From Bacillota bacterium (GTDB lineage: Bacteria; Bacillota; Bacilli; Alicyclobacillales; SLC66): DNA of 5,478 nt. The stretch's first letter is position 1. Each line of letters starts with the position of its first letter. Below are positions 1-5,290 of the stretch, in pieces. The translations under genes and the position numbers were made by a program. A model generated the notes under the pieces. That model did no database searches. It was not told the DNA's origin and worked only from the letters and a program-made list of their open reading frames with translations. The stretch is from assembly GCA_021820825.1 (NCBI GenBank), contig JAKADD010000201.1, forward strand, positions 1 to 5,478. The letters are read 5' to 3'.

Positions 1-598
1 CAGCTATGTAAAGAAGCCCCGTTTCACTAAGACGGGCAAGCGCTACTGATACCTTGGCCATCTGCATGAGCGAGAAGATGCCCTCCTGCATGCGCGCTCC
101 GCCAGAAACAGTGAAAAAAATCACTGGCAATCCAGAGTTCACCGCAACCTCCACAGCGCGCGTGAGTTTTTCCCCCACCACGGAACCCATGCTGCCCATG
201 ATGAAGCGCGGATCCATAACTCCCACCACCACCGGATAGCCGCAAATAGCGCCCCGACCAGTCACGACCCCCTCTTTCAGGCCCGTAACCTCCTGCGCCT
301 TGGCCACACGAGCCGGATAATCAGGAAACAGCAACGGATCTCCTGACGTCAGATCCGCATCGAATTCTTCGAAAGAATCCTTGTCCAATGTGATCTGAAT
401 ACGTTCAGGAGCGCTGAGGGTAAAATGATACCCGCAATGTGGACAGGTCTTCATGTGTTTTTCGAGTTCCTTGCCAAGAAGAATCTGTCCACAACGCTTA
501 CATTTTTCGATCAGACCCTCTGGCACCTTGTCGCGAGCGCCGGGATGGGGAGCCACCGTCGCATATCGTTTTTTCTTTGGAAAGAGATCCTTTAACAC
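1..598 (-). CDS. accD: Acetyl-CoA carboxylase carboxyltransferase subunit beta (N-terminal 199 codons, 3' end outside window)
   Basis: AccD is the beta half of the biotin-dependent carboxyltransferase that moves CO2 from carboxybiotin to acetyl-CoA, giving malonyl-CoA for fatty acid synthesis; it works in the cytoplasm with AccA, AccB and AccC. The visible part starts MLKDLFPKKKRYATV. A four-cysteine zinc ribbon follows at C33, C36, C52 and C55 (CKRCG and CPHCG), then the crotonase-like domain with GYPVVVGVMDPRFIMGSMGS (about 120-139) and SGGARMQEG (165-173), the glycine-rich oxyanion-hole loop. The family is usually about 285-300 residues, so roughly a third is cut off by the left edge. The start is GTG at 596-598, preceded by GAGGTGA (603-609) four bases away; this fits the family N-terminus. 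It lies 58 bases after the small conserved gene, with no terminator seen, so the two are probably cotranscribed. accA is expected next, outside the window. Confidence 0.97.
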   Translation of the reverse strand, partial: MLKDLFPKKKRYATVAPHPGARDKVPEGLIEKCKRCGQILLGKELEKHMKTCPHCGYHFTLSAPERIQITLDKDSFEEFDADLTSGDPLLFPDYPARVAKAQEVTGLKEGVVTGRGAICGYPVVVGVMDPRFIMGSMGSVVGEKLTRAVEVAVNSGLPVIFFTVSGGARMQEGIFSLMQMAKVSVALARLSETGLLYIA

Positions 599-656
599 TT
601 CGTCACCTCGTGTTTTTTCACGGTCCAACAACCACAGGCCGCCAGAAATCGCTCGC

Positions 657-854
657 TCAGGATAACGAAGAATGCAGAATATCGTTTAGCATGTCCCGCA
701 CATCATCCAGTTCGGACTCCGGAACGAGAATCTCAAACTGCTGCTTTGTCGTGCTGGCCTGTCGCTGTTTGACCAGAAACCCTTCCCCGGACAGTGTCTC
801 ACAAATCGTATCCGCCAGCCGTTTACCAGCCGCTATGTAGATAACTGTCCACAC
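657..854 (-). CDS. Small conserved protein of unknown function (65 aa) between malic enzyme and accD
   Basis: A 65-residue soluble protein starting MWTVIYIAAGKRLADTICET and containing GEGFLVK (23-29) and QQFEILVPESELDDV (38-52). The pattern is beta strand, helix, strand, then a second strand (FEILVPESE) and an amphipathic helix, like a small ferredoxin-like alpha/beta fold. From memory, similar short proteins (MWTVIYIA..., EILVPESE) occur beside accD in Clostridia and Bacilli, sometimes mislabelled glutamate decarboxylase; nothing in this sequence supports that activity. No catalytic motif, cysteine pair, signal peptide or membrane segment is visible. The start is GTG (852-854) with AGGAGGT at 864-870, nine bases upstream. 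It sits 58 bases before accD on the same strand, which suggests a link to fatty acid synthesis, but the function is unknown. Confidence 0.85.
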   Translation of the reverse strand: MWTVIYIAAGKRLADTICETLSGEGFLVKQRQASTTKQQFEILVPESELDDVRDMLNDILHSSLS

Positions 855-893
855 GCCACCAGTACCTCCTAGTCGGCTCGTTTAATTACTATC

Positions 894-923
894 ATCTTAA
901 CACGCCAAAAAGCGCAGTAGCAA
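894..923 (-). promoter_or_regulatory. Possible weak promoter for the small protein-accD unit
   Basis: Reading the minus strand, TTGCTA (918-923) is followed after 18 bases by TAAGAT (894-899); each matches the sigma-A consensus at four of six positions. It lies in the 94-base gap between the malic enzyme stop and the small gene, about 24 bases before the AGGAGGT ribosome binding site. I see no hairpin plus T-run terminator in the gap (855-948), so read-through from the malic enzyme is equally possible. Confidence 0.3.
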
Positions 924-948
924 GAAAGTAAACGCACAGCCGTCCAAG

Positions 949-2175
949 CTAGCGAATGCTGGCGAGTTCACGAGTCCTTGCCTCGACATCCTCAGCGCGT
1001 ACACGCACCCTCGCAACGCCAGAGTCCATGGCAGCCTGTGCGACAGCGCGCGCTACGCTCGGCGCAACGCGCGCATCAAATGGCCTGGGAATTACATAGT
1101 CTGGACGCAGGTCCTTTTCTTCAATAAGTCCTGCAATGGCGTACGCAGCCGCAATCTTCATCGGTTCATTGATCGTAGAAGCGCGGGTGTCCAGAGCCCC
1201 GCGAAAGATTCCCGGGAAAGCCAGTACATTGTTTACCTGATTCGGATAATCAGAGCGGCCTGTACCAACGACTTTCGCCCCTGCCGCCAATGCATCTGCG
1301 GGAAGGATCTCGGGATCTGGATTTGCCATTGCCAGGATGATGGGATCCGTCGCCATGGAGCGAACCATGTCCGGCGTCACAGTTTTTGCCACCGATACAC
1401 CGACAAATACGTCCGCTTCCTTGATCACTTCTTCAAGCGAACCCTGCACGCGATCATGGTTCGTGTTTTTGGCAACCCAGTCTTTAAGCGGATTCATATG
1501 ATCGCGGCCTTCGTATATCGCGCCCTTGGTATCGCACATGATAACATGACGCACGCCGCAGGACAGGAGCAGTTTCACCGTCGCAATACCCGCGGCTCCG
1601 GCGCCGCTCACGACCACTTTAACCTCCTGCAGTTTCTTGTCCACGATCCGTGTTGCGTTGATCAGAGCCGCGAGCGTGACGATGGCCGTACCGTGCTGAT
1701 CGTCGTGAAACACCGGAATGTTGGTTTCGCGCTTGAGGCGCTCCTCAATCTCAAAACAGGCAGGCGCGGCAATATCTTCGAGGTTAATCCCTCCGAACGT
1801 CGGTGCGACCATTTTCACAAAGTCAACGACTCGATCCACTTCGGTCGCATCAATGCACAGCGGCCATGCGTCGACGCCGCCAAAGCATTTGAACAGGACA
1901 GCCTTGCCCTCCATCACGGGCATGGCCGCCTCCGGACCGATATTCCCGAGACCGAGAACCGCCGTGCCGTTGGACACGACCGCAACGAGATTGCCCTTTG
2001 CGGTATATTCATACACTGTCTCTACAGACTTGTGAATCTCTTTGCAGGGTTCCGCGACGCCGGGGGAGTACGCGAGACTCAAGTCCTCAGCAGTCTCAAC
2101 AGACACCTTTGGGTAAAGCGCGATTTTGCCCTGATGTTCTCTGTGCATTATTAGGGCTTCCTGATACAGATCCAT
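949..2175 (-). CDS. NAD(P)-dependent malic enzyme, YtsJ type
   Basis: Catalyses oxidative decarboxylation of malate to pyruvate with reduction of NAD(P)+, needing a divalent metal; cytoplasmic. The short bacterial malic-enzyme fold is complete: YSPGVAEPC (36-44), [13 protein letters not shown] (68-80), [15 protein letters not shown] (89-103, holding the likely catalytic lysine), [17 protein letters not shown] (128-144, metal-binding acids), [11 protein letters not shown] (156-166), a Rossmann loop VSGAGAAG (189-196), ANPDPEI (284-290) and [18 protein letters not shown] (312-329). At 408 residues it matches the roughly 410 of Bacillus YtsJ, which is NADP-preferring; cofactor choice here is not proven. 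The open frame extends to 2283, but the start is placed at the ATG 2173-2175 because AGGAAGGA (2185-2192) lies nine bases upstream, and the extension would cover the promoter. It probably heads the transcript continuing toward accD. Confidence 0.96.
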   Translation of the reverse strand: MDLYQEALIMHREHQGKIALYPKVSVETAEDLSLAYSPGVAEPCKEIHKSVETVYEYTAKGNLVAVVSNGTAVLGLGNIGPEAAMPVMEGKAVLFKCFGGVDAWPLCIDATEVDRVVDFVKMVAPTFGGINLEDIAAPACFEIEERLKRETNIPVFHDDQHGTAIVTLAALINATRIVDKKLQEVKVVVSGAGAAGIATVKLLLSCGVRHVIMCDTKGAIYEGRDHMNPLKDWVAKNTNHDRVQGSLEEVIKEADVFVGVSVAKTVTPDMVRSMATDPIILAMANPDPEILPADALAAGAKVVGTGRSDYPNQVNNVLAFPGIFRGALDTRASTINEPMKIAAAYAIAGLIEEKDLRPDYVIPRPFDARVAPSVARAVAQAAMDSGVARVRVRAEDVEARTRELASIR

Positions 2176-2184
2176 AGCGGCCAT

Positions 2185-2192
2185 TCCTTCCT
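2185..2192 (-). promoter_or_regulatory. Ribosome binding site that fixes the malic enzyme start
   Basis: AGGAAGGA on the minus strand sits nine bases before the ATG at 2173-2175. It directly abuts the other in-frame ATG (2182-2184), which is therefore too close to use. It also lies downstream of the predicted transcription start, so the longer open frame up to 2283 would not be fully transcribed from this promoter. Confidence 0.75.
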
Positions 2193-2227
2193 GTCGCGGG
2201 CTATTTCCTACCAAAACGTATTCTGTT

Positions 2228-2236
2228 ATTATATCA
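2228..2236 (-). promoter_or_regulatory. Extended -10 promoter for the malic enzyme
   Basis: The minus strand reads TGATATAAT: a perfect TATAAT (2228-2233) preceded by the TG of an extended -10 box (2235-2236). No good -35 is present (the best, TTTCTA at a 19-base spacing, matches three of six), as is common for extended -10 promoters. Expected transcription start is near 2221, giving a leader of about 46 bases. Upstream lie the short palindromes ACCGGT (2248-2253) and AAAGA-T-TCTTT (2256-2266), possible but unproven regulator sites. Confidence 0.65.
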
Positions 2237-2270
2237 CGGACCAATCGACCGGTAGAAAGATTCTTTTTAT

Positions 2271-2427
2271 AGAGGTTGTTCAAAAAGGGGTCAGAACTCC
2301 CCGGCGCATTGCGGCGTCAGCGCCAAGAATGCTCCCTCACGTACCCAAATCGTACGCTCGGTCCGCATTCTTGGCTCGCTTCCTTGCACTGCGCGGGTCT
2401 TACCTGACCCCTTTTTGAACAGGCTCT
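2271..2427. repeat. 157-bp MITE-like imperfect palindrome with 24-bp terminal inverted repeats
   Basis: The arms at 2271-2294 and 2404-2427 are inverted copies matching at 22 of 24 bases; the shared core is GTTCAAAAAGGGGTCAG. Further in, GCCAAGAATGC (2322-2332) pairs perfectly with GCATTCTTGGC (2365-2375), CGCATTGC pairs with GCACTGCG apart from one base, and CGTAC (2340-2344) pairs with GTACG (2352-2356) around a seven-base loop. The whole element can therefore fold into one long interrupted hairpin on either strand. There is no open frame for a transposase. No convincing target duplication is visible; the flanks share only ATAG (2269-2272 and 2429-2432), not symmetrically placed. This fits a non-autonomous element (MITE or REP-like palindrome). 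It might also act as a transcription barrier or RNA-stabilising hairpin between the ABC operon and the malic enzyme, but it lacks a standard terminator T-run after the stem. Confidence 0.75.
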
Positions 2428-3515
2428 GATAGGGACATTTTGCGAGGCCGCGACTTTCTGAGCAGGACGGTATTCAGAACAGCCAGAATCACAAAGAAAA
2501 ACAGCAGCACCTCGATTTGGTGCGCAACTCCAGAAAACGAGGCGTCTTCAAGCATCACGGACCGCAGGCCCCGAACGGCGTACGTTACAGGCAGTACGGC
2601 CGACACATCCTGCACCCAGGCCGGAGCGGTGCGAATTGGAAACAGACCGGAAAAGACGATCTGGGGGATGATCACCAGCGGAATAAACTGCATCACCTGA
2701 AATTCGGTGCGCGCAAAGAGCGACAGCAGCATGCCGGTGGACAGCGCGATAAACGCCAACAACACATCAAGCAGCACCACCAGATAAATGGCTCCCGCGC
2801 TGGGAATGCCCAGCATCCGGCTCGCAAACCATTGCAGAAGCAGAGTCTGCAGCACCGCAATCACACCGAACCCGGCCAAGTACCCGATCATAATTTCCCA
2901 GGCGCGAATGGGGCTGACTTTGAGCCGTTCCAGTGTTCCTTGCACACGCTCCCGTAAAAAGGCGATACCCGACACGAGAAACACGAAGAAAAAGATAAAG
3001 AGGGCCATGAGCGCCGGGGCAGTCTGATTAAAATTGCTATAAGCGCTTCCAGGATAGCGATAGGATACGACGGCCGGTTTCAGGAGCGTCGGTTTTAACT
3101 CCGCCAATCCAGGAGCAGGGATGGCGATCCGGGAAGTCCGCCCGCGCAGCGCCTTAAGATTTTGCGCCATTGTCTCTTCGTTATACACCGTCTCCGCTTC
3201 AAGCACACTCTGGCGCAGCCGTTGAATCACGGAGGGGCTGACCGATTCGATCGTCAGCGTGACCCGGCCCTTATTTTGTCCGACCAGCGAACCGTCAATC
3301 GGCCCCGAGTCCGTAAGCGTTGCGTTGCGTTTCAAGATGGTCTGAAAACCCGCGGGCAGATTGTGCACGGCAATGCGGGGCGTTGCAACCGGGCTGGTCA
3401 AGGTGATGTCCAACACCGTCAATAACAGTACGGGGGCAAGGAAAAACAGCGCCAGGGTGCGGCGATCGCGCAGCACTTGACGCCAAATCCGAACGGCCAT
3501 GGTCAGAATACGCAT
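2400..3515 (-). CDS. ABC-2 type transporter permease
   Basis: Membrane component of an ABC exporter working with the ATPase just upstream; the substrate (drug, antibiotic, lipid or solvent-like compound) cannot be told. The 371 residues show the ABC2_membrane_3 layout: one N-terminal helix (about 20-40), a large external domain (about 42-165), then five helices near 168-187, 207-230, 241-268, 275-295 and 333-353. The hallmark cytoplasmic stretch RERVQGTLERLKVSP (188-202) follows the second helix, and FSGLFPIRTAPAWVQ (288-302) with LPVTYAVRGLR (308-318) is the typical C-terminal motif. The ATG at 3513-3515 is one base after the ATPase stop; its GGGAGG site (3524-3529, eight bases away) lies inside the last ATPase codons, implying translational coupling. 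Oddly, the last eight residues (EPVQKGVR) and the stop are encoded by the inverted-repeat element, so the original C-terminus was probably replaced. Confidence 0.93.
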   Translation of the reverse strand: MRILTMAVRIWRQVLRDRRTLALFFLAPVLLLTVLDITLTSPVATPRIAVHNLPAGFQTILKRNATLTDSGPIDGSLVGQNKGRVTLTIESVSPSVIQRLRQSVLEAETVYNEETMAQNLKALRGRTSRIAIPAPGLAELKPTLLKPAVVSYRYPGSAYSNFNQTAPALMALFIFFFVFLVSGIAFLRERVQGTLERLKVSPIRAWEIMIGYLAGFGVIAVLQTLLLQWFASRMLGIPSAGAIYLVVLLDVLLAFIALSTGMLLSLFARTEFQVMQFIPLVIIPQIVFSGLFPIRTAPAWVQDVSAVLPVTYAVRGLRSVMLEDASFSGVAHQIEVLLFFFVILAVLNTVLLRKSRPRKMSLSEPVQKGVR

Positions 3516-3516
3516 G

Positions 3517-4245
3517 TCAGCGACCTCCCAGTGTCAAAAATGCTTCCTCCAGAGAAGCGGTTCCAGTCTGTGTCCGCAAGTCCTGGGGGCTGCCCGTCGC
3601 CAGCATTCGTCCGGCGCGCAGGAATCCCACCCGATCCGCGCGGTTGGCTTCATCCATCACATGGGTGGTGATCAAGAGCGTGCGGCCCAGTGTCCGAAAA
3701 TGCTCGAATTCCTGCCAGAATTGCCGGCGCAACACCGGGTCGATCCCGACTGTAGGTTCGTCAAGAATCAGGAGATCGGGCTCAGGCAACAGCGCGATAG
3801 CCAATGACAGTCGGCGTCGCATACCGCCTGAGTAAGTCCATACCGCTTTTTTCCGGTCCTCGGACAGACCGACCCATTGCATCAGCTCTTCAAGGCGACG
3901 GGCGCGGCTTTTCCCCGCAAGTCCATATAAACCTGCAAAAAAATCCAGATTCTGAAGACCGCTCAATTCGTTATAGAGGGCGTCCGATTGCGCCATATAC
4001 CCTATTCGAGAAGCTGTCGCGGGGTCGGGGGCGCCGTGGTCCAGCACCGCAATATGCCCAACGGATGGCTGCAGCAACCCCGCGATCAGACGAACCAGCG
4101 TGGTTTTCCCAGATCCGGACGGCCCCACCAATGCTGTGATGCTCCCGTGCGGAATAGACAACGTGACGTCGTTCAAAATCGTGCTGCGCCCAACTCGGTA
4201 TGACACCTGACGCAGATCGACGGCCAATCTCGTATCATTATCCAT
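3517..4245 (-). CDS. ABC transporter ATP-binding protein (ABC-2/DrrA-like exporter)
   Basis: The cytoplasmic ATPase that powers export through the neighbouring permease. All nucleotide-binding motifs are intact in 242 residues: Walker A GPSGSGKT (41-48), Q-loop glutamine in YMAQSD (Q86), ABC signature YSGGMRRRLSLA (138-149), Walker B LLILDEP (158-164) with catalytic E163, D-loop after it, and switch histidine H195 in TTHVMDEA. The C-terminal SLEEAFL is typical of DrrA/CcmA-like exporter ATPases. The start ATG (4243-4245) is nine bases after the TetR stop. Its nearest SD, AAAGGAG (GGAG at 4261-4264, inside the TetR end), is 15 bases away, longer than ideal; an in-frame TGA (4255-4257) rules out an earlier start. 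Translation probably depends partly on ribosomes finishing tetR. Homodimer use within a two-plus-two transporter is expected from the family. Confidence 0.95.
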   Translation of the reverse strand: MDNDTRLAVDLRQVSYRVGRSTILNDVTLSIPHGSITALVGPSGSGKTTLVRLIAGLLQPSVGHIAVLDHGAPDPATASRIGYMAQSDALYNELSGLQNLDFFAGLYGLAGKSRARRLEELMQWVGLSEDRKKAVWTYSGGMRRRLSLAIALLPEPDLLILDEPTVGIDPVLRRQFWQEFEHFRTLGRTLLITTHVMDEANRADRVGFLRAGRMLATGSPQDLRTQTGTASLEEAFLTLGGR

Positions 4246-4254
4246 GGCTTGACT

Positions 4255-4890
4255 TCATATCTCCTTTCCCGTGTTGGCGCCATAAAGAAAAAGTTCAACC
4301 ATCCGTGTGATTTCCTGCTGGTCGTCCGAGTCGCCAAACATGTCGGGAACGGTTTCTTTAAAGAACACATAGCCCATCAGGAGGCTGAGCAGCATACGCG
4401 CCAAGGTTCTCTCTCCCAATTCGTCCTTAAATACTCCCCCCGCAATCCGACTGTGCATAAATTCCTCCGCCATACCCACGATCTGAGGTACTACAGTCTC
4501 CTGAAAGATCTTGCGCAGCTGGGGTTCATGAGGCGCTTCCCAAATGGCCGTTCGCAGCAAGGGAAGATTCTTCTGGGCCAAAGCAAGACGGTTAGCCAAT
4601 AACTGCTCCAGTCTGGTCCGGTCGTCATGCGCCGGCTCTGATAAGATTTGCCGCGCGTCCTTCAGAACCACTGGGCCAAAGAAACGCGATGCAAGAGGCG
4701 CCATGACGCCCAAAAGCAAATCCCGTTTGGTGGGAAAATAGCGAAATATCGTGCCTTCAGCCACTTTCGCCCGTCGCGCGATGTCCTGAGTGGTTGTCCG
4801 CTGGAATCCCTGCTCAACAAAGAGTTCCAGCGCTGCTTCAAAAATCTGTTGTTGGCGGATCGGCCATTCAGCATCCGGCGATTGGGACAT
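4255..4890 (-). CDS. TetR/AcrR-family transcriptional repressor
   Basis: Likely local repressor of the operon it heads. The 211 residues begin with helix one (about 11-28, IRQQQIFEAALELFVEQGF), followed by the TetR helix-turn-helix TTTQDIARRAKVAEGTIFRYFPTKRDLL split over residues 32-59 (recognition helix about 43-52, with the conserved G-T-x-x-x-YF pattern). The remaining 150 residues are helical and variable, as expected for the ligand-binding and dimer domain; the ligand is unknown. It precedes the ATPase and permease on the same strand with short gaps. A perfect palindrome (4925-4938) overlaps its promoter, so autorepression relieved by a transported compound is the simplest model. The ATG at 4888-4890 is taken as start, although the best SD (4909-4916) is 18 bases upstream; see the separate entry. 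Confidence 0.93.
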   Translation of the reverse strand: MSQSPDAEWPIRQQQIFEAALELFVEQGFQRTTTQDIARRAKVAEGTIFRYFPTKRDLLLGVMAPLASRFFGPVVLKDARQILSEPAHDDRTRLEQLLANRLALAQKNLPLLRTAIWEAPHEPQLRKIFQETVVPQIVGMAEEFMHSRIAGGVFKDELGERTLARMLLSLLMGYVFFKETVPDMFGDSDDQQEITRMVELFLYGANTGKEI

Positions 4891-4908
4891 TTCCTTCTCG
4901 ATAGCAAA

Positions 4909-4916
4909 TCACCTCC
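4909..4916 (-). promoter_or_regulatory. Strong ribosome binding site of the tetR gene, unusually far from the ATG
   Basis: GGAGGTGA is an almost ideal SD but lies 18 bases before the ATG (4888-4890). In the same frame, an ATC codon (4900-4902) lies six bases from it, which would be ideal spacing for a rare non-AUG start adding four residues (IEKE). A weak AGAAGGAA directly touching the ATG is the only other candidate. In-frame TGA within the SD rules out starts further upstream. Confidence 0.55.
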
Positions 4917-4924
4917 ACAAAATG

Positions 4925-4938
4925 AGTGAGCGCTCACT
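4925..4938. promoter_or_regulatory. Palindromic operator, probable TetR-family repressor site
   Basis: AGTGAGCGCTCACT is a perfect 14-bp palindrome. AAATG (4920-4924) and CATTT (4940-4944) extend the symmetry with one extra base on one side. The form (TGAGTGA-like half-sites) is typical of AcrR/TetR-type operators. It begins three bases after the -10 box and covers the predicted transcription start (about 4934), where a bound repressor would block RNA polymerase. Binding by the adjacent TetR protein is inferred from location. Confidence 0.8.
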
Positions 4939-4940
4939 AC

Positions 4941-4969
4941 ATTTTATCCGATTTCGAACAGCATGGCAA
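4941..4969 (-). promoter_or_regulatory. Sigma-A-like promoter of the tetR-ABC operon
   Basis: On the minus strand, TTGCCA (4964-4969; five of six matches) is separated by exactly 17 bases from TAAAAT (4941-4946; five of six matches). Expected transcription start is near 4934, inside the palindromic operator, and the strong SD follows at 4909-4916. This is the only good promoter seen for the three-gene operon. Confidence 0.8.
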
Positions 4970-4997
4970 TCTCAGGGGCACTTTCAGGAGCACTGTT

Positions 4998-5150
4998 TTG
5001 AAAATCAGTACTCGCGACTTGATCGAGTTGGTGGAGGCGCTTCCTGAAGATGTCAAGCAAGAGGAACGACAACTGAATAGCAATTCTGGCTTTATCTCCT
5101 GGGGGGAAAAGGGAAACTCAAGCGCTTGCGAGTGGGCCCATACCGTGTGA
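4998..5150 (+). pseudogene. Antitoxin remnant of a RelE-type toxin-antitoxin pair
   Basis: The frame starts at TTG (4998-5000) with AGGAG (4986-4990) seven bases upstream, a good initiation site. It reads LKISTRDLIELVEALPEDVK (1-20) and then EERQLNSNSGFISW (22-35). The first part looks like the N-terminus of short helical antitoxins (DUF2281-like, 'ELVEALPEDV'); the second resembles the C-terminal toxin-wrapping tail (..SWEEVKREL) of such proteins. About 30 intervening residues seem to be missing, and after W35 the frame runs through toxin-derived DNA (codons 38-50) to a chance TGA at 5148-5150. At 50 codons it is too short for an intact antitoxin of this type (usually 70-90). Family assignment is from memory of the pattern and is tentative; a short functional peptide is not excluded. 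Confidence 0.5.
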
Positions 5151-5221
5151 TTTTTGAAGTTAACCGCGAAGAACAAATGGTATACATTTTTGCGATCGAT
5201 AATCGCGGTGATGTGTATTAG
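5102..5221 (+). pseudogene. RelE/ParE-family toxin, C-terminal remnant
   Basis: In a different frame from the antitoxin remnant, codons from 5102 read GGKGKLKRLRVGPYRVIFEV (20 residues), then NREEQMVYIFAIDNRGDVY and TAG (5219-5221). This is the characteristic last third of RelE/ParE mRNA-interferase-fold toxins: the K-L-x-G-L-R-V-G-x-YRVIYEV strand pair, then V-Y-I-x-x-I-x-x-R-x-x-VY. The arginine-rich strand and the terminal region are intact, but the N-terminal helices (about 45 residues) and any start are absent; a TAG at 5078-5080 closes the frame upstream. Family toxins are about 85-90 residues, so this is a truncated, presumably inactive copy. It was probably fused to the antitoxin remnant by a deletion removing the antitoxin end and toxin beginning. 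Confidence 0.72.
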
Positions 5222-5290
5222 CGGGAAGGTCCATTGCTTTGGGGTGGGTCTGTCGGTTTCGTTATGGCTGCGTAAATACTCGCCTGGATT
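5222..5290. other. Intergenic gap between convergent remnants, nothing recognised
   Basis: Sixty-nine bases between the toxin remnant stop and the Nudix remnant stop. I see no terminator hairpin, promoter or repeat here; it may be eroded coding DNA from the Nudix gene's 3' end, but no frame gives a convincing match. Confidence 0.4.

Noticed and set aside
27..245. 72-codon minus-strand frame inside accD
   Set aside because: It is an alternative frame of the accD coding strand; the accD frame has the zinc ribbon and SGGARMQEG motifs, this one is Gly/His-rich with none.
439..840. 133-codon plus-strand frame across the accD start and small gene
   Set aside because: It is antisense to two supported genes, shows no recognisable motif, and has no convincing ribosome binding site.
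1456..2154. 232-codon open frame on the plus strand opposite the malic enzyme
   Set aside because: It is antisense to a clearly conserved enzyme, has no family motifs, and its low-complexity His/Arg-rich composition is typical of a shadow frame.
2271..2427. Interpretation of the hairpin as an ordinary Rho-independent terminator
   Set aside because: The T5 tracts are within the stem, not after it, the stem is far longer than usual, and the ends look like transposon termini.
4926..4997. Upstream extension of the antitoxin-like frame starting at 4926
   Set aside because: It would run through the operator and the opposite-strand promoter and lacks an SD, whereas the TTG at 4998 has AGGAG at seven bases.
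5119..5128. CAAGCGCTTG 10-bp palindrome
   Set aside because: It lies within the conserved toxin codons for L-K-R-L-R and has no nearby promoter; probably chance.
5192..5206. GCGAT...ATCGC short inverted repeat
   Set aside because: Five-base arms inside conserved toxin codons, no T-run, so not a terminator or a supported operator.
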